Assembly (NCBI GenBank): GCA_016706685.1
Contig: JADJJE010000033.1
Span: forward strand, 1-61,991
Reading direction: 5' to 3'
Length of the DNA stretch: 61,991 nucleotides
From: Sandaracinaceae bacterium
Lineage (GTDB): Bacteria > Myxococcota_A > Polyangia > Polyangiales > Houyiibacteriaceae
Shown piece after piece: positions 26,090 to 34,754 of this stretch. Both the position numbers and the translations under genes were made by a program. How positions within the stretch are numbered: position 1 is the first letter of the stretch; each line of letters opens with the position of its first letter. A model generated the notes under the pieces. The model was given only the letters and a program-made list of their open reading frames with translations, did not search any database and was not told the origin of the DNA.

Positions 26090-26291
26090 GTCAACCTGAC
26101 ACACGATGCCGCCCGCTGAGTCGGAGTGACCCGCGCGGCGCTCCCCAGCGAAGCAAACGAGCGTCACTCTGCCGCCGTTCAGGTTGGCCCGGGAGTTGCT
26201 TTGGGGGTCCCGCAACCCCTCCCAATCGAACGTTGGCACCCGCGCGTCTCTCTCCGACGCGCGGCGCGGCCTCCCTTTGTCTCGAGTCACG

Positions 26292-27821
26292 ATGCTGCAG
26301 AAAATCATCCGCCGCCCCGCGCCCGACCATCGCGCTTCTCAACCCGAAGGCTCGTGCCGCATCGCTTCACAGCGGTGGACCGTCGCGAGCATCGCCCTGC
26401 TGGTGATGGGCTGCGTCCCCGCGCTCCCTCAGGGTCCAGCCCGCGCGCCGCACACGGAGGTCCCCGACGCCTTCGGGGGTGCCCTCGACACCAGCAACTC
26501 GGCGCTAGTCGACTGGCACGAGTTCTTCCAGGACCCGCAGCTGGTGGCGCTCATCGAGGTCGCGCTCGAGAACAACCAAGAGCTGAACATCATGGTTCAG
26601 GAGATGCTCGTCACCGAGAGCGAGATCATGGCGCGCCGTGGCGAGTACCTCCCGCGTCTCGGCATCGGTGGCGGCGCTGGCATCGAGCGCGTTGGCTCCC
26701 ACAGCAGCCAGGGCGCTAGCGACGAGCACGTGGGAGTGCGCAGGGACCTACAAGACTACCAAGTGGGGCTCTTCGCCTCCTGGGAGGTCGATGTGTGGCG
26801 CCGGCTACGCAACCTGCGCGACGCGGCCGTGCACCGCTACCTCGCCAGCGTCGAGGGACGAAACTTCATGATCACGCGCCTCGTCGCGGAGATCGCCAAC
26901 CTCTACTACGAGTTGCTCGCGCTGGACGCGCAGCAAGAGGTCATCGTCAACAGCATCGCGCTGCAAGAGAGCGCGCTCGAGTTGGTGCGGTTTCAGCTGC
27001 AGTCCGCGCGCGTGACGATGCTGGCCGTGACCCGCTTCGAGGCGCAGCTGCGGGGCTTCCAGGCCGTCCAGTTCGAGATCGCCCAGGCGATCGTGGAGCG
27101 CGAGAACCGGCTCAACTTCCTGATGGGGCGCTTCCCGCAGCCCATCCCGCGCAACTCGGCCGACTTCCTCACGCGCGAGCCCATGGCGGTCTACGCAGGG
27201 CTTCCGACGGAGCTGCTGGAGAACCGCCCCGACGTGCGGCAGGCGGAGCTCCAGCTCGAAGCAGCGTCGCTGGACGTCCAGAGTGCACGCGCGCGCTTCT
27301 ACCCGGCGCTGCGCCTGGACGGCGGCGTGGGCCTGCGCTCCTTCAACATCCGACAGCTCATCTCGCCGGGCTCCATCGTCTACGGCGTGTTCGCCAACAT
27401 CCTCGCGCCGCTCTTCAACCGGAACGACATCACAGCGCAGTACTACGCGTCGAACGCGAGGCAGATGCAGGCGGTGCTGGTCTACGAGCAGGCCATCCTC
27501 GGCGCGTTCGTGGAGGTCATGACCTCGCTCAGCCGCATCAACAACCTGCACAGCATGTTCGAGCTGAAGGAGCAGCAGGTGGCGCGGCTGACCGAGTCGG
27601 TCGAGATCTCCAACAGCTTGTTCAACTCGGCGCGCGCCGACTACCTCGAGGTGCTGACGACGCGCCGCGACGCCCTCGAGGCGCAGATCGAGCTGATCGA
27701 AATTCGCAGGCTGCAGCTCAGCGCCAGCGTGGAGATGTACCGCGCGCTGGGAGGCGGCTGGAGACCCACACCAGGTTCCACCGAAGAGACCGCGGATACC
27801 ACCGCCGCAGGAGAAGAATGA
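26292..27821 (+). CDS. Outer-membrane efflux factor, NodT/OprM-type lipoprotein
   Basis: Outer-membrane channel of a tripartite pump. The ATG at 26292 gives 509 residues. A lipobox LLVMGC near residue 40 indicates a lipid anchor. Two repeats of the outer-membrane efflux protein domain follow, with typical phrases: NQELNIMVQEMLVTESEI, then GLFASWEVDVWRRLRNLRD, and in the second half LLENRPDVRQAELQLEAA. The end is Thr/Glu-rich. Its stop overlaps the start region of the next gene, so outer-membrane, adaptor and pump genes form one operon. Confidence 0.92.
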   Translation: MLQKIIRRPAPDHRASQPEGSCRIASQRWTVASIALLVMGCVPALPQGPARAPHTEVPDAFGGALDTSNSALVDWHEFFQDPQLVALIEVALENNQELNIMVQEMLVTESEIMARRGEYLPRLGIGGGAGIERVGSHSSQGASDEHVGVRRDLQDYQVGLFASWEVDVWRRLRNLRDAAVHRYLASVEGRNFMITRLVAEIANLYYELLALDAQQEVIVNSIALQESALELVRFQLQSARVTMLAVTRFEAQLRGFQAVQFEIAQAIVERENRLNFLMGRFPQPIPRNSADFLTREPMAVYAGLPTELLENRPDVRQAELQLEAASLDVQSARARFYPALRLDGGVGLRSFNIRQLISPGSIVYGVFANILAPLFNRNDITAQYYASNARQMQAVLVYEQAILGAFVEVMTSLSRINNLHSMFELKEQQVARLTESVEISNSLFNSARADYLEVLTTRRDALEAQIELIEIRRLQLSASVEMYRALGGGWRPTPGSTEETADTTAAGEE

Positions 27822-28963
27822 TGTCTAGGCAAACACGGCCGGCGCCGCGAGCACTGTTTCTGTCCTTCCTCTCGATCGCTTGCGTCGCATGCGGGTCGGG
27901 CCACGCGGAGGGCCACCACGAAGAAGCGCATCACCCCATCGTGCTGACCAGCCCGGCGGTGATGGACTTCCCCACGAGCGAGGAATACGTCGCCCAGATC
28001 CACGCGCGCCGTCACGTCGAAATCCGCGCCTTGGATGAAGGCTACCTGCGCGCCATCCCGGTCCAAGAAGGTCAGGCGGTGACGGCAGGCCAGGTGATGT
28101 TCAGGCTCCTTCCGGTGGTCTACCGGGCACGCTTGGATGGCCACCGGGCCGAGCTCAACCTCGCAGAGATTCGTCTGCGAAACGCTCGGCAGTTGTTCGA
28201 GCAGCATGTTGTCTCCGACCAGGAACTGGCGATGGCGGAGGCCGAGCGAGACCGGGCGCGGGCCGAGAACGACCTGGCCGACGCCGAGTTTCGCTTCACC
28301 AACATCATCGCGCCGTTCGACGGAATCATGGACCGACAGTACGTCCAGGAGGGGAGCTTGGTGGAGGCGGGGGACATGCTCACCACGGTCTCCGACAACA
28401 GCATGATGTGGGTGTACTTCAACGTGCCCGAGGCCGACTACCTCCACTTCCGGGCCATCCCGGAGGCGACCGATCCCGCGAATCCACAGTCGCTCCGGAT
28501 CCCCGAGGTGCGGATCGAGCTCCGCCTCGCGAATGGCGAATTGTTCGATCAGACGGCTGCCGAGACCCTCACCATCGAGTCCACGTTCGACAACGCGACC
28601 GGCAACATCCAGTTCAGGGCCGACTTCGCGAACCCGACCGGCCTCCTACGGCACGGACAGACCGGCACGCTGGTGATCAACGAGACGCTGCACGACGTGC
28701 TGGTCATCCCACAGCGCGCCGTGTTCGACATCCTCGACAAGCAGTACGTCTTCGTCGTGGACTCGGATGGCGTCGTTCATCAGCGCGAGATCGCCGTCTC
28801 CGAAGAGTCGGACGACGTCTTCGTCATTGGCCAAGGGCTCGCGGCCAGCGACCGCATCGTCCTCGAAGGGGTGCGCCAAGTGCATGACGGTGAGCGTATC
28901 GAGAGCCCGCAGTTCCGCGACTCGGACGAAGCCCTTTCCCACTTGAAACAACACGCCGAATAG
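27821..28963 (+). CDS. Periplasmic adaptor (membrane fusion protein) of RND pump, lipoprotein
   Basis: HlyD/AcrA-type adaptor of 381 residues. The second of two adjacent ATGs (27821) is preferred because AGGAG at 27809 is then 7 nt away. A lipobox (CVACGSG) anchors it in the inner membrane. Right after the acylated Cys comes a His cluster (GHAEGHHEEAHHP). Lipoyl halves flank a coiled-coil hairpin (NLAEIRLRNARQLFEQHVV then LAMAEAERDRARAENDLAD), followed by a beta-barrel and the membrane-proximal domain (VLVIPQRAVFDILDKQYVFV). It sits between the outer-membrane factor and the pump. Confidence 0.92.
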   Translation: MSRQTRPAPRALFLSFLSIACVACGSGHAEGHHEEAHHPIVLTSPAVMDFPTSEEYVAQIHARRHVEIRALDEGYLRAIPVQEGQAVTAGQVMFRLLPVVYRARLDGHRAELNLAEIRLRNARQLFEQHVVSDQELAMAEAERDRARAENDLADAEFRFTNIIAPFDGIMDRQYVQEGSLVEAGDMLTTVSDNSMMWVYFNVPEADYLHFRAIPEATDPANPQSLRIPEVRIELRLANGELFDQTAAETLTIESTFDNATGNIQFRADFANPTGLLRHGQTGTLVINETLHDVLVIPQRAVFDILDKQYVFVVDSDGVVHQREIAVSEESDDVFVIGQGLAASDRIVLEGVRQVHDGERIESPQFRDSDEALSHLKQHAE

Positions 28964-28975
28964 GCCGGTGCCGCC

Positions 28976-31900
28976 ATGTTCACGAAAATTCTCAAGCGTC
29001 CAGGCTTGGCGATTGTCCTCTCGATCGTCATCGTCTTTCTCGGCGGTCTCGGCATGGCGAGCCTCCCGATCGCCCAGTTTCCGGACGTGGCTCCGCCGAC
29101 GGTCTACGTGTCCATCGCGTATCCGGGTGCCAGCGCCAACGTTCTGACCGACTCGGTGCTCGTGCCGCTCGAGCAGTCGATCAACGGCGTGCAGGACATG
29201 CGCTACATGGTCTCGAGCGCCACGAGCGCCGGTGAGGCCACGATCGCGATCTTCTTCGAGCCGGGGACGGATCCGAACATCAACGTCGTGAACGTGCAGA
29301 ACCGAGTCAACATCATGTTGAGTCGCTTACCGCCGCTCGTGGTGCGCGAGGGCATCCTGGTCAGTCAGGTGGTGCCCAGCATGCTGATGTACCTGAACAT
29401 CTTCAGCACGGACCCGAACGCGAATCAGACGGACCTCTTCAACTACGCCAACGTCTACATCATGCCCGTCTTGAAGCGCATTCAGGGCATGGGAATTCCG
29501 CGAAACCTGGGTAACCGGAGCTTCGCGATGCGCATCTGGCTGAACCCAGAGCGCATGCGTGCGTACGATATCTCCGTGGAGGACGTCATGGAGGCCATCG
29601 CGGAGCAGAGCATCATCGGCTCCCCGGGTCGGCTCGGTCAGGCCACTGGCATGGTGTCGCAGTCGCGCGAGTACGTTCTCACGTACGTCGGTCGCTACAA
29701 CGAGCCGGAGCAGTACGGCAACATCATCCTCCGGGCCAGGCCCAACGGCGAGATCCTGCGGCTCCGCGACATCTGCGTCAGGCCCACGACCTCGGAACCC
29801 ATCACCACACAGGTTGGGGACGACCATGGTGATGACGACGAGCCCGCTGCGGGCGCCGATGCCACCGAGGCCCATGCGGCCGCGCCGGGGCAGGTGACGC
29901 ATGAGCACGAGGGGGTCGAGCTCGGCTCGGAGTTCTTTGACATCTATTCGGACGTCGATGGTCACCCAACGGCGTCCATCGTCCTCAAGCAGGCGCCCGG
30001 ATCCAACGCGGCCGAGATCATCGAAGAGGTCAAGGCGACCCTCGACGAACTGCGCGAGTCGTTCCCGCCCGGCATGGACTACGAGATCGCGTACGACGTC
30101 TCCCGCTTCGTGGACGCGTCCATCGAGCAGGTGCTCCATACCTTGCTCGAGGCGTTCCTGCTGGTGTCGCTCGTGGTCTTCATGTTCCTCGGCGACGTCC
30201 GCTCCACGCTCATCCCCACGCTCGCCGTGCCGGTGTCGCTGATCGGCAGCTTCTTCGTGCTGCAGCTGATGGGCTTCTCCATCAACCTGATCACGCTCTT
30301 CGCCATGGTCTTGGCCATCGGCGTCGTCGTCGACGACGCCATCGTGGTGGTCGAGGCGGTGCACGCCAAGATGGCCGAGAAGCACCTGTCACCCTACCGT
30401 GCGACGTGGGAGGTGCTCCACGAGATCAGCGGCGCCATCATCGCCATCACCTTGGTGATGACCGCCGTGTTCGTCCCGGTCTGCTTCGTTCCGGGGCCCG
30501 TCGGCGTCTTCTACCGACAGTTCGGCGTCACCATGGCGTCGACGATCGTCCTCTCCGGCGTCGTCGCGCTGACGCTCACGCCGGTGCTCTGCGCGATGAT
30601 CCTGAAGCCCCACGAGCACTCCCCCGAGGGGCATGGAGAGCACGGAGACCACGCGAAGCCAGGCCTGCGAGACCAGATTCGGGCGCTGAGCCGTCGGGAC
30701 ATCTTGGTGTTCGTTCTCCTCGGGGCCCCTGCGATGCTCGGCATCACGTACCTGGCTCACATGCTGTGGGGGCCGATTGGGTTCCTGCTGCTCCTCGTCC
30801 CGTTCGTGCAGGGCCCTTTCAGCCGCGGCATCGACAAGGTCACGAACTTCTATGCGCTCCGCCTGCTCAAGCCCGTCGTCGCGCGCCGTCTGGTGACTGC
30901 AGGCGTCATCGGGTTGTTCGTCTGCGGCATCGTGAGCGAGAGCGCCCTCCTGCCCAGCGGTTTCATCCCTGGCGAAGACCAGGGCATCATCTACGCGGTG
31001 CTCCAGACACCCCCAGGCTCGACGCTGGAGTACACCAACGAGAAGTCGCAAGAGCTGGAGCGCATCGCGCACCAGGTCGAGGGCATCGCCTCGGTCACCT
31101 CCGTGGCCGGCTACGAGATCCTGACGGAGGGTCGCGGCTCCAATGCCGGGACTTTGATCATCAATTTGGAGGACTGGTCCGAGCGCTCGATGACGGCGAG
31201 CGAGATCATCGAAGAGCTGGAGGAGAGGACTCGCGAGATGACGGACATCAAGCTCGAGTTTTTCGAGCCGCCCGCCATCCCAGGCTTCGGCGCGGCGGGC
31301 GGTATCGCCATGCGCGTGCTCGACGAAACGCAGTCGAGCACGCCGGACTACGAGCGCCTCGGGACCGTCACCAACGAGTTCATGGAGGCCCTGCACGATC
31401 GCCCTGAAGTCGGCAGCGTGTTCACGTTCTACGCCTCCGACTACCCGCAGTACGAGCTGATCATCGACAACGACGTGGCCATGCAGAAGGGCGTGTCGAT
31501 CGAGGCGGCCCTGAACAACCTCAACATCCTCATCGGCAGCACCTACGAGCAGGGCTTCGTTCGATTCAACCAGTTCTACAAGGTCTACGTTCAAGCGTGG
31601 CCCGAGTTCCGGCGGATGCCCGACGACCTGGATGACCTCTTCGTGCGGAACGAAGAGGGGGAGATGGTGCCGTACTCGTCGTTCATGCGCATCGAGAGGC
31701 GCCAGGGCCTCAACGAGATCACCCGCTACAACCTATACCCGTCGGCCGCCATCCAGCTGGTTCCAGCGGCGGGCTACTCGACGGGGCAGGCCATCGAGGC
31801 AGTGCGTGAGGTCGCCGAGGTGACGCTGCCGCGCGGGTACGACGTCGGCTGGGAGGGCCTCGCGTGGGACGAGTCGAGGCAAGGGAACGCGGCGCTCTAC

Positions 31901-32599
31901 ATCTTCATGGTCGTCGTCACGTTCGTGTACCTGGTGCTCGTGGCGCAGTACGAGAGCTTCCTCATTCCGCTGGCCGTCATCTTCTCGCTGCCGGTCGGAA
32001 TCTTCGGTTCGTTCTTCTTGCTGCAAGCCGTCGGGCTCGCCAACGACGTGTGGGCCCAGCTCGGAATGATCATGCTCGTCGGTCTACTCGGGAAGAACGC
32101 GATCCTGATCGTGGAGTTCGCCGTGCAGCGAAGACACGAGGGCGCGTCGATCGAGGACGCCGCCATCGAAGCCGGAAAGCTCCGCTTCAGGCCCATCCAG
32201 ATGACGTCGTTCGCCTTCATCGCGGGCCTCGTCCCGCTGGTGGTCTCGCACGGCGCCGGCGCCATCGGAAACCGGACCATCGGCGTCGCGGGGGTTGGCG
32301 GGATGCTCTTGGGCACGGTGGTCGGCGTGATCGTCATCCCCGGCCTCTACTACCTGTTCGCGCGGATCTCCGACGGGAGGAAGCTGCTGCGCGACGAGGT
32401 GGACACGCCGCTCAGCGAGCCGTCCGAAGACACTCCCTTCACCTTCGAAGACGCCATCGACGAGGATCCCGTCGTCGAACTCTCGCCGGAGGTCGTGATG
32501 GAGGAGGCGGTGCCGGTCGCACCAGTGGAGGAGCCGTCGCCGCCAGCGCCCGTGGTGGAGCCGGTGCCGGTAGAGGTTGACGGAACCGAGGAGGCGTAG
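28976..32599 (+). CDS. RND efflux transporter, HAE-1/AcrB type, with His-rich insertions
   Basis: A 1207-residue inner-membrane proton-driven pump, longer than the usual 1030-1050. The N-terminus (LKRPGLAIVLSIVIVFLGG) and TM4 with the proton-relay pair in GVVVDDAIVVVE (Asp453/454) identify the HAE-1 class. Three departures are visible: an Asp/His-rich insertion in the periplasmic part (about residues 281-320), a His-rich loop after TM6 (HEHSPEGHGEHGDH, about 544-557) followed by two extra hydrophobic segments (about 578-613), and an acidic Pro/Val/Glu-rich C-terminal tail of about 70 residues. The substrate is unknown; the His clusters hint at metal sensing or binding. Confidence 0.93.
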   Translation: MFTKILKRPGLAIVLSIVIVFLGGLGMASLPIAQFPDVAPPTVYVSIAYPGASANVLTDSVLVPLEQSINGVQDMRYMVSSATSAGEATIAIFFEPGTDPNINVVNVQNRVNIMLSRLPPLVVREGILVSQVVPSMLMYLNIFSTDPNANQTDLFNYANVYIMPVLKRIQGMGIPRNLGNRSFAMRIWLNPERMRAYDISVEDVMEAIAEQSIIGSPGRLGQATGMVSQSREYVLTYVGRYNEPEQYGNIILRARPNGEILRLRDICVRPTTSEPITTQVGDDHGDDDEPAAGADATEAHAAAPGQVTHEHEGVELGSEFFDIYSDVDGHPTASIVLKQAPGSNAAEIIEEVKATLDELRESFPPGMDYEIAYDVSRFVDASIEQVLHTLLEAFLLVSLVVFMFLGDVRSTLIPTLAVPVSLIGSFFVLQLMGFSINLITLFAMVLAIGVVVDDAIVVVEAVHAKMAEKHLSPYRATWEVLHEISGAIIAITLVMTAVFVPVCFVPGPVGVFYRQFGVTMASTIVLSGVVALTLTPVLCAMILKPHEHSPEGHGEHGDHAKPGLRDQIRALSRRDILVFVLLGAPAMLGITYLAHMLWGPIGFLLLLVPFVQGPFSRGIDKVTNFYALRLLKPVVARRLVTAGVIGLFVCGIVSESALLPSGFIPGEDQGIIYAVLQTPPGSTLEYTNEKSQELERIAHQVEGIASVTSVAGYEILTEGRGSNAGTLIINLEDWSERSMTASEIIEELEERTREMTDIKLEFFEPPAIPGFGAAGGIAMRVLDETQSSTPDYERLGTVTNEFMEALHDRPEVGSVFTFYASDYPQYELIIDNDVAMQKGVSIEAALNNLNILIGSTYEQGFVRFNQFYKVYVQAWPEFRRMPDDLDDLFVRNEEGEMVPYSSFMRIERRQGLNEITRYNLYPSAAIQLVPAAGYSTGQAIEAVREVAEVTLPRGYDVGWEGLAWDESRQGNAALYIFMVVVTFVYLVLVAQYESFLIPLAVIFSLPVGIFGSFFLLQAVGLANDVWAQLGMIMLVGLLGKNAILIVEFAVQRRHEGASIEDAAIEAGKLRFRPIQMTSFAFIAGLVPLVVSHGAGAIGNRTIGVAGVGGMLLGTVVGVIVIPGLYYLFARISDGRKLLRDEVDTPLSEPSEDTPFTFEDAIDEDPVVELSPEVVMEEAVPVAPVEEPSPPAPVVEPVPVEVDGTEEA

Positions 32600-32625
32600 C
32601 TGGCTCTCGCCAGGACGGACCACCC

Positions 32626-33294
32626 ATGGAAGCCCTCCTTCTCACGATCGTATTCCTCGTCCTCGCGGGCGTCGGCCTTGGCGTCTGGTGGTTCTCGGCA
32701 GACCACGTGGGCAAGCGGCGCCTGAGGAGCGTGGCGTCGACACCCATCGCCAAAGCCCAAGAGGGAGCCTTGGTGAAGATCACCGGACGCTTGGTGCTCG
32801 CGGAACAAGCCGAGCTCGAAGGACCGCTCACGGGTCGGCGCTGCGTCGCCTATGTGGTCGAAGTGAAGGAGCGCACGCAGTCGGGCGCCAAGGCGAACTG
32901 GGACACGATCATCGCGAAAGACAACGCTGTCGCGTTCGTTGTCGAGGACGACACCGGAAGGGCGCTCGTGGTGGCTTCGGGTGCCCACCTCATCCTCGTG
33001 CGCGATGGACACGTCCGGTCGGGGTCACTCGGCGACCACGCCGAGCGGGCCGAGGCATTCCTGAAGGTGCACGGGACGCCGAGCGAGAACATCCTCAGGA
33101 TGAAGAGGTCGCTCCACTACGAGGAGGGCGTCCTCGAGCGCGGGGAAGAGGTCTCGGTTCTGGGCGTTGCCGCATGGGAGCAGGTCCCTGACTTCATGCG
33201 GAGCGAGGGCCAGGAAGGCGGCGCGAGGTGCTTGGTCTTGCGTCCTCTGCGCGGGGGCTCGTTGACCATCAGCGACGACCCGCTGACGATCTGA
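32626..33294 (+). CDS. GIDE-domain membrane protein
   Basis: A 222-residue protein with one N-terminal TM helix (LLLTIVFLVLAGVGLGVWWF). Its soluble part resembles the GIDE domain first named in the mitochondrial E3 ligase MULAN: PIAKAQEGALVKITGRL, then GPLTGRRCVAYVVEVKE, FVVEDDTGRALVVASGA and a C-terminal EEVSVLGVA. No RING finger is present, as in most bacterial homologues. Its start is 27 bp after the RND stop, so it may be the last gene of the efflux operon. Function in bacteria is not established. Confidence 0.7.
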   Translation: MEALLLTIVFLVLAGVGLGVWWFSADHVGKRRLRSVASTPIAKAQEGALVKITGRLVLAEQAELEGPLTGRRCVAYVVEVKERTQSGAKANWDTIIAKDNAVAFVVEDDTGRALVVASGAHLILVRDGHVRSGSLGDHAERAEAFLKVHGTPSENILRMKRSLHYEEGVLERGEEVSVLGVAAWEQVPDFMRSEGQEGGARCLVLRPLRGGSLTISDDPLTI

Positions 33295-33468
33295 CGGCTC
33301 ACTGGCGTTGGGTGCCCGCGCTCGGCGGCATCCATGGAGTGCCTGGAATTCAGGTTCGCTAGCGGGTCGTCGTGGAGAGCGTCACCGTCGCTCGTCGGCC
33401 ACGAGCAAGGGCACGTACGAGCACGTCTACGGACGGCGACGTCTGCGTGGGCTTGGGGCTTCTTTGGA

Positions 33469-34065
33469 TCAGCGAATCGTCGGAGCCACCTGGCCGCCCA
33501 ACGCCCCCAAGATGCGCTCCACGTGGCGAGCCTCCACCAAGCCCGCGCGCACGCAGCGGACGTGTCCGCCCGGATCCACCAGCACGTGCACGGGCAACGA
33601 GCCGGCACCCTGATACCCAGCGGCCGCCAGCACGCGCGGCAGCTCCGTGGGGTCGGTGAGGCGTGGCGAAGCCGCCGTGAACGAGTGTGCGCTGCGGAAC
33701 GTGGTCACCGCTTCATCCGTGGTGTCGGCCGACAAGAAGCGCAGCGCGACCGGACCGTCGGCGAGCGAGCGCTGCAGCACGGGCATCTCTTCCAGGCACG
33801 GCCGGCACCAGGTGGCCCACACGTTGACCCAGGTCCACTTGTCCGGGTTCGGGGCGGGCAGCTCGGTGGCGTTGGGCCACGACCAAGCGGGCGCGTTGTC
33901 CGGGGCATGCGCCACGTCGCACACGTCGCGCAGCACGGCGTCGATGTCGCCCTGCGCGGTGGTCACGGACTCGAAGCGCGAGGGGGGCGGGGCATCGGCG
34001 GCGGGCTCACCACCGCAGCTCAGCACCAAGAGCGCAAAGGGCAGGGAGAGGGCGCGGCGGGTCAT
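33469..34065 (-). CDS. TlpA-like extracytoplasmic thiol-disulfide lipoprotein
   Basis: A 198-residue lipoprotein (lipobox LLVLSC near residue 17) with a thioredoxin fold. The active site WATWCRPCLEEMP gives the CxxC, and the cis-Pro loop GSLPVHVLVDPGG follows. The start ATG at 34065 overlaps the stop of the upstream OmpA-like gene. Last gene of the thiol-redox operon. It probably receives or delivers electrons for disulfide exchange in the periplasm, with the VKOR-DsbA fusion as oxidant or partner (inference). Confidence 0.85.
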   Translation of the reverse strand: MTRRALSLPFALLVLSCGGEPAADAPPPSRFESVTTAQGDIDAVLRDVCDVAHAPDNAPAWSWPNATELPAPNPDKWTWVNVWATWCRPCLEEMPVLQRSLADGPVALRFLSADTTDEAVTTFRSAHSFTAASPRLTDPTELPRVLAAAGYQGAGSLPVHVLVDPGGHVRCVRAGLVEARHVERILGALGGQVAPTIR

Positions 34066-34754
34066 AGCTGGCAGTCGATCCAGGCGATGAAGGCGCTGCG
34101 GTTCAGGTCCGAGGTGCGGCACTCGCCCTCGCCACCCGAGCGCTGCCACGAGCAGAACTGCTCATCGAGCTGCGCGAACTCTTCACCGAGCCACAGCAGG
34201 CCCACCTCGCGGTCGAGGTCGGGGTCCTGGTAGTTGGCGCGCAGGTGCGCGAGCACGGCGTTGGCGCGCGCCTCGCTCAGCTCGCGGTTGTAGCGGACGC
34301 TGCCCTCGGGCGACGAGCGCGACACCACGAAGAAGTAGCTGGCGCCCTGCTGGTCCGCGAAGATGCGGTCCACCAGCGCCTGGTCGGCGGCGTCCAGCGT
34401 GCCCTCGTTCTGCTCGAACTGGATGACGCCCGCGCGCTGGGCCATGGGCATGAACAGCGCGTTGAAGTCGTCGCCCGCGAGGCTCGCCACCTGGCGCGCG
34501 TCGGCGGGCTGACAGCCGCGCACGCCGCCGGCCTCGAGCAGGCCGCAGCTCTGCAGCACGCGGCGCAGCACGGCCTTGAGCTCGGGCGTGCAGTAGGCGG
34601 CGTTGGCGGCCTCGGCCACGGCCGCGGTGGGCGGCGCGGGGGTGGCGGCCAGGGCCACCATGCGGTCGCCGGACTGCTTCACCCAGAAGGCGGGCAGGGC
34701 GGTGGCCGTGCCCAGGAACACAGCCGCCAGCAGCAGCAGGATGGGGGTCTTCAT
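34062..34754 (-). CDS. Secreted protein with OmpA-like C-terminal domain
   Basis: A 230-residue protein with a signal sequence (MKTPILLLLAAVFLGTATA). The C-terminal half has an OmpA/MotB-type pattern (YFFVVSRSSPEG, YNRELSEARANAVLAHLRA), which in other proteins binds peptidoglycan. Four or more Cys are present (YCTPEL, QSCGLL, RGCQP, EQFCSW, GECRT, DCQL), suitable for disulfides, in keeping with its place between VKOR-DsbA and the TlpA-like gene. It overlaps both neighbours by 4 bp, so translational coupling is likely. It may be the client of these oxidoreductases (inference). Confidence 0.6.
   Translation of the reverse strand: MKTPILLLLAAVFLGTATALPAFWVKQSGDRMVALAATPAPPTAAVAEAANAAYCTPELKAVLRRVLQSCGLLEAGGVRGCQPADARQVASLAGDDFNALFMPMAQRAGVIQFEQNEGTLDAADQALVDRIFADQQGASYFFVVSRSSPEGSVRYNRELSEARANAVLAHLRANYQDPDLDREVGLLWLGEEFAQLDEQFCSWQRSGGEGECRTSDLNRSAFIAWIDCQL

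Noticed and set aside
26795..28963. A 722-residue fusion of efflux outer-membrane factor and adaptor
   Set aside because: The first half of that frame is out-of-frame sequence over the outer-membrane gene; the adaptor begins with its own ribosome-binding site and lipobox at 27821.
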